A stretch of 55,629 bases of DNA from a virus. A program made the translations under genes and the position numbers. The notes under the pieces were generated by a model. It did not search any database. It had not been told where the DNA came from and saw only the letters and a list, made by a program, of their open reading frames with translations. The first letter of the stretch is position 1, and each line of letters starts with the position of its first letter. The DNA is taken from positions 1-55,629 of the IMG/VR virus record IMGVR_UViG_3300049479_000313. The stretch is one strand, 5' to 3'. Of the stretch, positions 39,234-46,642 are shown piece after piece.

Positions 39234-40613
39234 GTGAGCCAGCTTCCCGTCTACTTCGGCCCGCGCAAAGCGACCATCAAGAGTCGCACGGCACACGCCT
39301 TGGCGCTGTGGCGCTCCCGGGACGGGATCTTGTCTCCGGCCACAGAGAACACCCCCATCGCCATCAACACCTTCACAGGTAACACGGCCCGCCTGATGAA
39401 GGACTCGCTCGGGCGCTTGGTGCCGGTGGCCGAGTACATGATGGCCCCGGGCATGTGGGACTTGGACGGAGACGGAGTGCTAGAGACCCCGGTGCTCATC
39501 ACCGGCGACGGGGACAGCAATCGGGTGCCCTACTCGCAAGACTTCACCAACTGGACCGCGACCAATGCCCCGTCCATCCTCTCGTCCACGCTGACGTTAG
39601 GTGAGTTGGTGTTGTCCCTGCTGGAAGACAACAGCGGTTCGTTGCAAGAGTACTACCAGAGCCAAGCTATTTCGGCCACCGGGCTGAACGCGCGCACCGT
39701 GTTCTCGTTCTTCATCGCCAAGGGTACTTCCAGCGCAGCAGCGGGTTCGGGGGTCCAGGTGTGGGATAACACGGCCTCCGCACTGCGCTCCGAAGTTACG
39801 TGGACATGGGCGCAGACGTCCAAGGGCATTTGGAAGCCCACCATCGCGGTGGGCACGGGTCTTAATTTGGCGCTGGAATACTTCGGTCGTCACGCATATG
39901 CCCAGCCCACCACCAATCTGCTCGGTCTGGCCGACGTGTGGCGCGTGTACGTGCGCAGCACCACGGCATTTGCCCCCGGCAACGTCAATTATTTCCGGGT
40001 CTACCCGGCGTTCACGGCGGCACAGCAGGGCAATGAGTTCTTCGGCGGGTTCATGGCGTCGTCCCGGTCGTCACCGTACATCAAGACGACGACAACGGGG
40101 GACCGCTCCAACGGAGCGAACACCTGGATCATGACGTTCAGTGGGGCGCCGCAGGCGCTCACACTGGCGGTGCGCTTCATCTACACGGGCAGTGCCGTGT
40201 GCCATGTGTCTGGGCAGCAAGGCATGGTCGCGGGGATCGGTCCCGTAGGAGGGGGCAATCCTCAGATGTCGATCCTCGCGTCGGACGCCTCGGCGGCGAA
40301 TTTCTATTACGCCTTCATGAACAACGGATCCAACAGCATCACGGTTCTGCACAACACGACCCCTTCGGCCGGAGATCTGGTGCTGCTGCGGCTGGCCGTC
40401 CGGGCGGACGGATCCATTGTGTTGGGCCAGTCGCTCAACGGCGGGGCTGAAGTGGCCGTGACGAGTGGCAATCCCTTCGGGTTGCCCGCGAACTGGGGCG
40501 CGAATACGGCGTTGCGCTTGGTGGAGGGCGCCTTCGGAAAGGAGCAGTACCTTGGCGTGGGAGTTTTCGCTGGGGAGCCCACCGCGCAATACCTGCTGGA
40601 GACGATGGAATGA
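39234..40613 (+). CDS. Tail-tip protein with carbohydrate-binding-like domain (459 aa)
   Basis: GTG start, MSQLPVYFGPRKATIKSRT. Residues about 90-270 (SQDFTNWTATNAPSILSS, then WKPTIAVGTGLNLAL, VYVRSTTAFAPGNVNYFRVYPAF) read like a jelly-roll sugar-binding module. Residues about 280-459 (NGANTWIMTFSGAPQALTLAVRFI and YYAFMNNGSNSITVLHN) resemble a concanavalin/LamG-type sandwich. Placed between Dit and the hub protein, it is probably a receptor-contacting tip component. Contains CGTTAGGT at 39595. Confidence 0.65.
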   Translation: MSQLPVYFGPRKATIKSRTAHALALWRSRDGILSPATENTPIAINTFTGNTARLMKDSLGRLVPVAEYMMAPGMWDLDGDGVLETPVLITGDGDSNRVPYSQDFTNWTATNAPSILSSTLTLGELVLSLLEDNSGSLQEYYQSQAISATGLNARTVFSFFIAKGTSSAAAGSGVQVWDNTASALRSEVTWTWAQTSKGIWKPTIAVGTGLNLALEYFGRHAYAQPTTNLLGLADVWRVYVRSTTAFAPGNVNYFRVYPAFTAAQQGNEFFGGFMASSRSSPYIKTTTTGDRSNGANTWIMTFSGAPQALTLAVRFIYTGSAVCHVSGQQGMVAGIGPVGGGNPQMSILASDASAANFYYAFMNNGSNSITVLHNTTPSAGDLVLLRLAVRADGSIVLGQSLNGGAEVAVTSGNPFGLPANWGANTALRLVEGAFGKEQYLGVGVFAGEPTAQYLLETME

Positions 40614-43219
40614 CGGCGGTTCAGCAAGAAGTCCTCGTCGAAGTACTCGATCGCCCGCAGGGCAGCACCACTGCGCCCAAGCGGCTGGGGTATGTGCGCG
40701 CGGTCACGGAGCTCCGGTACCGGCGCGCGCTGGACAACAATGAATGGGCCCGATTCCGCACGCTCGCTGCCAACTTCCCGTCCTGGCTGAGGCCGACGCA
40801 TGTGCTGCGCGCCGTGGTGAACGGCACCGTAACCGTCAGTGGAGCGTTCGAGGAGTTCCGCATTGATCGGGTCATTCGGCATGGCCAGGAGGTCACGGTC
40901 GAGTGCCGCCCCCTGTTCGACGACTTCACCACGTGCGGGCTGCTGACGCTGGACGCTGACGGGGAGCAACGCACTGAGTTCACGCTGACCAAGACCGTCA
41001 GTGAGTGGCTTACCTTCATCCGCGATTTCCATCGCGCCCGGGGCTTTACCTACTGGGACCTTGGCACCGTGACTCCGGCCAATTCGGTCACGGTCGCGGT
41101 GAACCGCTGGACTCCGCAGCAACTGATCCAGTACCTGACCACTTCGGCCGACATCGGCTTGTGGGAAGACCGGATGGAGTACGACACGGCTGCCGGGGTG
41201 TACAAGCTGCACATCGTGCAACAGTACAACAGCGCGGCACCCACGCTGCGCGTGATCGGGGGCCAGAACATCCTGTCCATCGAAGATGAGCATCGGCTTC
41301 AGGACTTCATCGCCGGGGTACAACCTTCGGGCGAGCAAGGAACCACGGCCATCGGCCGCAGCCTGACGCAGGTGCTCTGGAAAGTGAGCTCCGTATCCAC
41401 GGGCAAGTTTGTCGTAGCCGACCCAAACGGGGACAGCACCGTCAAGTGCATCGGCTTCGACGACCAGTTCAACGCCGTGGGGCACACGGTGGTGGCCCAA
41501 TGCGTGCGCACGGGGCTGCGGTACACGATCACCGACAGCGTCGAGGCGACGCAGGAGTTGTACACGTCGGATACGACGCACCTGATCGCGAACGATTACG
41601 TCGAGCTGTTCTATGTGCCTGCGGGCACGACGCTGACGAAAATGTGGTGGCGCCCGAACGCCATCACCAACGTCTCCGGTCGCCACTGGCCGGTCATCAA
41701 GGTCGGCACGGTGACCGGCGCCTCGCTGCGCTTCGCGGCGCTGGACCCGAGCAGTGGCGCAGTAAGCACGCTGATCCACGGGCGCAACTGCGGCCTGACG
41801 GGCATGAAGCTGCTCCGCAGCACCACGCAGGGCACGCAGGCGTGCACGAATTACAACACGACCACGAAGCGACTCACGGTCACGAGCACAGCGGGCTATC
41901 AGGCGGGGGATTGGATCGTCATTCGGAACACAGCGGCGAGCAACTTCTGGCTGTATCGCCCGAAGAACGTGAAGTCGGTGGTCGACGGTACGACGTTGGA
42001 GCTGGAGGAGCGTGTGTGGACCGCGATTCCGCTCTCGGATGACATCCCTAACGGCGCCCTGGCCAGCCGCGACATCATCGCATTCCGTCCGCAGGCGGAC
42101 GTGTACATCGTGACGAAGTGCACGGGCTATCAGAACTTCGGCACTGACCCGCAGCAAAACGTGTGGGTGGACACGGTCACAAACCTCACGGCGGGCGATC
42201 ATGTAGAGCCGTACTTTGAGGTAGGAGGCCTCAGCATCAGCGAACTGTTCTCTCCTACGGCGCTGGCGCAGTATCCACAGGTGTCCACTGCCCCGGAGCG
42301 ACGGGCTCGTGATGTGGTGTTCTCCCGACTCGGCGGCGAGCCGAACCTGCTCGCGATGACCGAGACGCATTTCGACGACAACGTGGACGATTTCACAGGC
42401 AACGTGCTACTGTCCGGTTCTCCCACGGCGACGGCATTTGGCGCTCCCCAGAACGGGGCCAACATGTTCCAAGGGACCATCTTTTCGTACACGCATGGCC
42501 TGAGCGACACGACCGACAACAACAAGTTTGGGCGGTTCATTCGCTTGCTGCGAAATCCGTTCACGTCGACTGGCGGGGCAGCTACGGGCCGATTCGTTAT
42601 CGCCCTTCGCATCTGGCTCTACAGCGTGACTCCTCCGTGGACCCTGACCGTTTCGCTGTTGGATTCTACTAGCAATTTGGTCACACTGGCCACGTACACG
42701 GACAGCAGCCCCCCGCCCGGAGGCCTCGGAGACCACGTGATGGCGCTTGCTCTGGACCCGACGGCCGCTTCCGGCGCAGCCTGGGGGCGTCAGGGGATGG
42801 CGCTGAGCCAAGGAGTGATCCCCTATGTCACGATGTCTGGGGGTTCGTTCCGGGTCGATGCGGTGACGTGCTATTGGGCCCCGGACCCGACCGACCTCAA
42901 GGCGGACAAGGTGTTCTTGGAGCGGGGGCAGAACGCCCTGTGGTCAAAGGCGAATGCCTATCTCGCGCTGTACCATGTACCGCCCCGGAGCCTTCGGTGT
43001 GAGATTACGGATCTCTGGCGGATGGATCAGGTCAAGTATGCTGGACGGCGGACCTTACTGGGGTCCCCGGTGTCGGTCTACAATGAGGAGACGTCGACCG
43101 ACCTGCTGGCCCGGGTGACCGCGATTGAGACGCTGTTCGCGCCTAACGCTTCCGTCCAATTGAACGTAGATTTCAACACTCAGCAGGAGGCGCTGTCCCG
43201 GCGCCTTGTGGAGGGATAA
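40610..43219 (+). CDS. Tail hub/tail-associated (Tal-like) protein (869 aa)
   Basis: Begins MTAVQQEVLVEVLDRPQGS on an ATGA overlap. The first about 390 residues have the pattern of siphophage hub proteins (LFDDFTTCGLLTLDADGEQRTEFTLTKTVSEWLTFI, TPQQLIQYLTTSADIGLWEDRMEYD). The middle has many beta strands (ATGIRNTA-like turns), and the end ETSTDLLARVTAIETLFAPN is a trimeric coiled-coil-like helix. Likely forms the tip through which DNA exits. No peptidoglycan-hydrolase motif seen. Confidence 0.7.
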   Translation: MTAVQQEVLVEVLDRPQGSTTAPKRLGYVRAVTELRYRRALDNNEWARFRTLAANFPSWLRPTHVLRAVVNGTVTVSGAFEEFRIDRVIRHGQEVTVECRPLFDDFTTCGLLTLDADGEQRTEFTLTKTVSEWLTFIRDFHRARGFTYWDLGTVTPANSVTVAVNRWTPQQLIQYLTTSADIGLWEDRMEYDTAAGVYKLHIVQQYNSAAPTLRVIGGQNILSIEDEHRLQDFIAGVQPSGEQGTTAIGRSLTQVLWKVSSVSTGKFVVADPNGDSTVKCIGFDDQFNAVGHTVVAQCVRTGLRYTITDSVEATQELYTSDTTHLIANDYVELFYVPAGTTLTKMWWRPNAITNVSGRHWPVIKVGTVTGASLRFAALDPSSGAVSTLIHGRNCGLTGMKLLRSTTQGTQACTNYNTTTKRLTVTSTAGYQAGDWIVIRNTAASNFWLYRPKNVKSVVDGTTLELEERVWTAIPLSDDIPNGALASRDIIAFRPQADVYIVTKCTGYQNFGTDPQQNVWVDTVTNLTAGDHVEPYFEVGGLSISELFSPTALAQYPQVSTAPERRARDVVFSRLGGEPNLLAMTETHFDDNVDDFTGNVLLSGSPTATAFGAPQNGANMFQGTIFSYTHGLSDTTDNNKFGRFIRLLRNPFTSTGGAATGRFVIALRIWLYSVTPPWTLTVSLLDSTSNLVTLATYTDSSPPPGGLGDHVMALALDPTAASGAAWGRQGMALSQGVIPYVTMSGGSFRVDAVTCYWAPDPTDLKADKVFLERGQNALWSKANAYLALYHVPPRSLRCEITDLWRMDQVKYAGRRTLLGSPVSVYNEETSTDLLARVTAIETLFAPNASVQLNVDFNTQQEALSRRLVEG

Positions 43220-43591
43220 ATGGCCAAGCTCGTCACGGAGACATTTCAAGTCTGTCTGGGCACGGGGGTCAACGACCCTTCGCCCACGATCTTTGCCCGG
43301 GGCCTGATGGTGGCCGAGGATGCCTTGGCGCTCCGCGACCGGCTGCTCCAGATGGCGCAGATGGGGCAGCTGGACCCTGCCCTGACCGTGGGGAATACGT
43401 TCTTCGTACGGACCACCCCGGGGGCGCAGACTCGTCCCGTGGCGGATCAGACCTTGGCAGCGGTGCGCGCGGCATTGGCCGCCGAGCGATTCAGCTTTCC
43501 GCTGTATGTGAAGACCACGGACGACGCCGATAGCAACGCCGTCTTCGTGCGCGTTGGCACCCTGCCCTCCACCGCAACCTTTTCCGCGTGA
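43220..43591 (+). CDS. Hypothetical tail-region protein (123 aa)
   Basis: Begins MAKLVTETFQVCLGTGVND directly after the hub stop codon. Mixed alpha/beta with FVRTTPGAQTRPVADQTLAAVRAALAAERF. No recognised family. Ends inside the holin-like gene (TGATG). Confidence 0.65.
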   Translation: MAKLVTETFQVCLGTGVNDPSPTIFARGLMVAEDALALRDRLLQMAQMGQLDPALTVGNTFFVRTTPGAQTRPVADQTLAAVRAALAAERFSFPLYVKTTDDADSNAVFVRVGTLPSTATFSA

Positions 43592-43908
43592 TGCTTGACC
43601 TCAAGATTAGCGCAGTCGTCGCGATCGGCACTTCAGCAACAGCGGCCCTTGTGCAGACAGCCCAAGGCCATTCGACGCCATCTAGCATCTTCGCCGCCAT
43701 CGGCTTTGGGGGGATCGCTGGGTTCGCGACGACGTTCATGGTCATCGGGTCCTACAAGGCCCGCGTCGATCGGCATGAGAAGCTGCTAGAGCAGAAGCTC
43801 AGTAAGCAGGACCTCGAACCGCTGGCCACGCGGATCGACGACATGCATAAAACGCTCGACACAATCGTCAAGCCGATCCTCGAACGCCATTTCCGGGGGC
43901 CCTCATGA
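43591..43908 (+). CDS. Holin-like membrane protein (105 aa)
   Basis: ATG 43591 overlaps the previous stop; GTG 43588 is an in-frame alternative. Two hydrophobic spans, about 5-22 (KISAVVAIGTSATAALV) and 33-54 (IFAAIGFGGIAGFATTFMVIG), are followed by a charged helical cytoplasmic tail (RHEKLLEQKLSKQDLEPLATRIDDM). The size, topology and position immediately upstream of two papain-fold hydrolases fit a class II holin. Confidence 0.7.
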   Translation: MLDLKISAVVAIGTSATAALVQTAQGHSTPSSIFAAIGFGGIAGFATTFMVIGSYKARVDRHEKLLEQKLSKQDLEPLATRIDDMHKTLDTIVKPILERHFRGPS

Positions 43909-44411
43909 GCCGGGTTCACTTTCTGGCGCATCACGGGTCTTCGCTCGTGAGCAAGCTGATCCGATGGCAGACGCGCAGTGAATGGAACCACATCAGTGTT
44001 CAGATCGACGATCTGGTCTACGAGGCGATGGAGGGCGCCGGGGTGCGGGTGCGCGGGTTGCAGCAAATCGCGCACGACGTCATCGGCAAGCGTGAGCGCG
44101 TGTTGGCGCTTCGGCCTACCCTCGATCTGACCGACGCCCAGCGCGAAGAGATGCAGAGCTTTCTGCACAGCCAGATCGGTAAGCCGTACGATTACACGAT
44201 GGTCGCGCGGTTCGTATCGCGGGTCAATCGCGAATCCAACGATTCACAAGCGAAGTGGTTCTGTTCGGAGCTGGCGTACGCCTCCGCCCGCCGCGTAGGT
44301 CTCCGTCTGTTCCGTGACACCGCCGCGTGGGAAGTACCCCCGGGACTATTCGTGCGGTCGCCGTTTCTCGAGGAAGAATCCAACGATTGGTGGGAGGCCG
44401 TTGTCTCATGA
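43905..44411 (+). CDS. YiiX/NlpC-P60-superfamily permuted papain-fold hydrolase (168 aa)
   Basis: Begins MSRVHFLAHHGSSLVSKLI. EWNHISVQIDD (H29), QIGKPYDYTMVARF and KWFCSELAYASARRVGL (C120) give the His-first, Cys-last order of the permuted YiiX/YebB-like branch. Such enzymes cleave amide or ester bonds in peptides or lipids. In a lysis cassette a cell-wall amidase or a virion enzyme is plausible. It has no signal peptide. Overlaps both neighbours by ATGA. Confidence 0.75.
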   Translation: MSRVHFLAHHGSSLVSKLIRWQTRSEWNHISVQIDDLVYEAMEGAGVRVRGLQQIAHDVIGKRERVLALRPTLDLTDAQREEMQSFLHSQIGKPYDYTMVARFVSRVNRESNDSQAKWFCSELAYASARRVGLRLFRDTAAWEVPPGLFVRSPFLEEESNDWWEAVVS

Positions 44412-44689
44412 ACGCCGCCGTAGAGATGGCCCGATTGGCTGGGGCGGACGAGTCCAACCCGGACAATGCCCTGACGTGGCAGCAGCGGATGGAGATCACG
44501 CGCAAGACGCTGGAGCAGGTCATCATCCCGTACCTGCAGGGGCAGACGATGTTCGTGGTCCGGGTGCCCGGGCTGCCCTTCATCAAGCGCCGGGTGACGT
44601 GGGGCTGGCTGCGGAAGCCGATTCAGATGTTGTTCGAAAAGGCCATCAAGGACATGACGCCCGTGGAGGTAGCGACTGATGCTCCCTAA
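44408..44689 (+). CDS. Hypothetical lysis-region protein (93 aa)
   Basis: Begins MNAAVEMARLAGADESNPD. Helical with TRKTLEQVIIPYLQGQTMFVVRVPG and a basic KRRVTWGWLRKP segment. A possible amphipathic membrane contact exists but there is no full span. Sandwiched between the two hydrolase genes with overlaps of 4 and 11 bases. Function unknown; a spanin-like role is not supported by sequence. Confidence 0.65.
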   Translation: MNAAVEMARLAGADESNPDNALTWQQRMEITRKTLEQVIIPYLQGQTMFVVRVPGLPFIKRRVTWGWLRKPIQMLFEKAIKDMTPVEVATDAP

Positions 44690-45275
44690 GTTTTCGCAGC
44701 TCGACGCCGGAGTGGCCATCCTGCGTGAGGCACAGCGGTTCCTGGATATGTACGAGATCGCGCCCAATGCGCAATGGAGCCGCCCGGTGGACAGCGAGGC
44801 CCTTGTGGCCTTGATGCGGGCCACGGGGTGGAAGCCCGGCTGGCCCTACTGTGCAGCCTTTGTGGAGGCCTGTTACGGCGCCGCAGCGGGCAAGCTCGCC
44901 GGGCCTGAGGTCGAGGCCTTGGTGCGGGCCAAGTTCGCCATCCACGTACTGACGACCTACCGCAACGTTCAGGCGCGCACCCATCAGGGGCGCCCCGTGC
45001 CGGGGAGCGTGTTCTTCATGCGCAAGGGCCAGACCTCCGAGGGGCATACGGGCCTCGTGCTCATGGCCGGGGAGCGGACAATGGTCACCATCGAAGGCAA
45101 CACCTCCCCCGGGGCCCGCACGGCGGCCTCGGACCGGGAGGGCGACGGTATCTACTTCCGCATTCGGCCCCTGACCGTGGCCCCCAGCCCCGGGTTACAT
45201 TTGATCGGGTTCCTGGACCCGTTGGACCACGAGCAGGTGCAGATCCTTCTCTCCTCTCCCCCGCTGAAGCCATGA
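44679..45275 (+). CDS. CHAP-domain endolysin (198 aa)
   Basis: Begins MLPKFSQLDAGVAILREAQ. GWPYCAAFVEACYGAA (C58) and SEGHTGLVLM (H123) with TIEGNTSPG (E/N) form the CHAP Cys-His-polar triad, an amidase/endopeptidase cutting peptidoglycan cross-links. A short N-terminal helix precedes; there is no separate wall-binding domain and no signal peptide, so it would need the holin at 43591. Overlaps the previous gene by 11 bases. Confidence 0.82.
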   Translation: MLPKFSQLDAGVAILREAQRFLDMYEIAPNAQWSRPVDSEALVALMRATGWKPGWPYCAAFVEACYGAAAGKLAGPEVEALVRAKFAIHVLTTYRNVQARTHQGRPVPGSVFFMRKGQTSEGHTGLVLMAGERTMVTIEGNTSPGARTAASDREGDGIYFRIRPLTVAPSPGLHLIGFLDPLDHEQVQILLSSPPLKP

Positions 45276-45694
45276 ACCGCGACCAACTTCGCTCTATCCC
45301 CAACACCATTGGCCGACAGGACGTCATCACGGGCAATGGGGATTCCAACGGCAGCTCGTTCGACGCCCCGGGCCCCGCGACGGCGCTGGCCGCGCAAAGC
45401 GCCAGCACCACGCGCCGGTTCCGCATCCGCGTGGCAGGCAGCCGCAAGGTGACGGTCACGGTCAAGCCCACGGTGACCGGCACGGGCCAAACGGCGCGCA
45501 TCTACAGCACACTGGCCGACGGCATCACGGAAAACACGGCCAAGGCTGCCACCAGTTTGACCCTGACGAACAACACCATCACCGAAGCCAGTCGTACGCT
45601 GGACGGTGAGTCCTTTGTCGTGCTGGAAGTGGTCACGGTTGCCACCAACACCGTGGCGTTCCAGAACGCGGAGTACCGCTGTGAACCCGCCTAA
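45272..45694 (+). CDS. Hypothetical beta-rich virion protein (140 aa)
   Basis: Begins MNRDQLRSIPNTIGRQDVI on ATGA. Thr/Ser/Ala/Val-rich strands (RKVTVTVKPTVTGTGQ, TSLTLTNNTITEA) suggest an immunoglobulin-like or fibre sandwich. It starts a run of accessory structural-type genes after the lysins. Function unknown. Confidence 0.65.
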   Translation: MNRDQLRSIPNTIGRQDVITGNGDSNGSSFDAPGPATALAAQSASTTRRFRIRVAGSRKVTVTVKPTVTGTGQTARIYSTLADGITENTAKAATSLTLTNNTITEASRTLDGESFVVLEVVTVATNTVAFQNAEYRCEPA

Positions 45695-45709
45695 CCCCGA
45701 GGAGAACTC

Positions 45710-46186
45710 ATGACCACACGAACCGCGCAGGTGGGTGACCTGCTCCTGATGGATGGGCGCATGCGGCGCATCATCCGCCTGAACGAAGCCACGGGTGTCG
45801 TGGACTTCGATCACCCGATTCCTGAAGACGACGCCCTGCGAGAGAAGACCATGACGCTGTGGAAGGCACGGCGTGACGCGTGGTGCGCCAAGGTAGGCAC
45901 GGTCATCCGATCGGGTGAGCTGAAGGTCGAGGGGCTGGATCCCGCGACGCTGACGTATGACATGCTGGACGCCGCGTACCGCATGCACGAGCCGCCCCCG
46001 GAGATGTCGCGCGCCGGGTCGATCGGTACGCAGTGGTTGGACTGGCTCGACGGGGCGAACTTCTGGGCGGTGCGGAATCGCATTGACGGCAAGAAGTTCA
46101 CGGCGGGCAACATCATCCTGCAATCTGCGGCCTCGCTCGCTGCCGGGGTGGCAGCGCCCGCGATCGCCGCCACCGTGGAGGGCTAA
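45710..46186 (+). CDS. Hypothetical protein (158 aa)
   Basis: Begins MTTRTAQVGDLLLMDGRMR after a strong GAGGAGAACTC leader. A beta-rich N-terminus (RRIIRLNEATGVVDFDHPIP) is followed by helices and an Ala-rich hydrophobic end (ILQSAASLAAGVAAPAIAATVEG) that could be a membrane or packing helix. No family recognised. Confidence 0.65.
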   Translation: MTTRTAQVGDLLLMDGRMRRIIRLNEATGVVDFDHPIPEDDALREKTMTLWKARRDAWCAKVGTVIRSGELKVEGLDPATLTYDMLDAAYRMHEPPPEMSRAGSIGTQWLDWLDGANFWAVRNRIDGKKFTAGNIILQSAASLAAGVAAPAIAATVEG

Positions 46187-46189
46187 GTC

Positions 46190-46642
46190 ATGGCGTCCAA
46201 CTTCATGCAGGGGGGCATCGCCCACTACCTCGGCAGCGGCAACTTCAACAGCGACACGTTGAAGATGATGCTGCTGAAGAACACCTACACGCCGAACAAG
46301 GACCACGACGCGGTCAGCGATATCAACGCGCACGAGTGCGACGCCACCGGGTACACCGGCGGCTTCAACGGCGCTGGGCGCAAGACGCTGTCGTCTCCGG
46401 CGGTGACGCTCGACGACACGAACGATCGTGCCGTGCTTGGCTCGGCCGATCCGGGGACGTGGACGTCTATCGGGGGTGCGACGAACAACACGCTCCGCTA
46501 CGGCGCGCCGATCAAGGAGATCACGAGCGACGCACTGTCGATCGTGCTCGCCGTGCTCGACATGGGCAGCGACAAGACCACGAACGGAGGCGACCTCACG
46601 GTGCAGATCGCAGCCGCTGGGATCGGGTACATCTCATGCTGA
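46190..46642 (+). CDS. Hypothetical phage structural-type protein (150 aa)
   Basis: Begins MASNFMQGGIAHYLGSGNF. The GNFNSDTLKMMLLKNTYTPNKDHD opening and DTNDRAVLGSADPGTWTSIGG recall small phage proteins encoded with tail accessory genes. Beta-rich, no membrane span. Probably a virion decoration or fibre component; this is inference. Confidence 0.65.
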   Translation: MASNFMQGGIAHYLGSGNFNSDTLKMMLLKNTYTPNKDHDAVSDINAHECDATGYTGGFNGAGRKTLSSPAVTLDDTNDRAVLGSADPGTWTSIGGATNNTLRYGAPIKEITSDALSIVLAVLDMGSDKTTNGGDLTVQIAAAGIGYISC

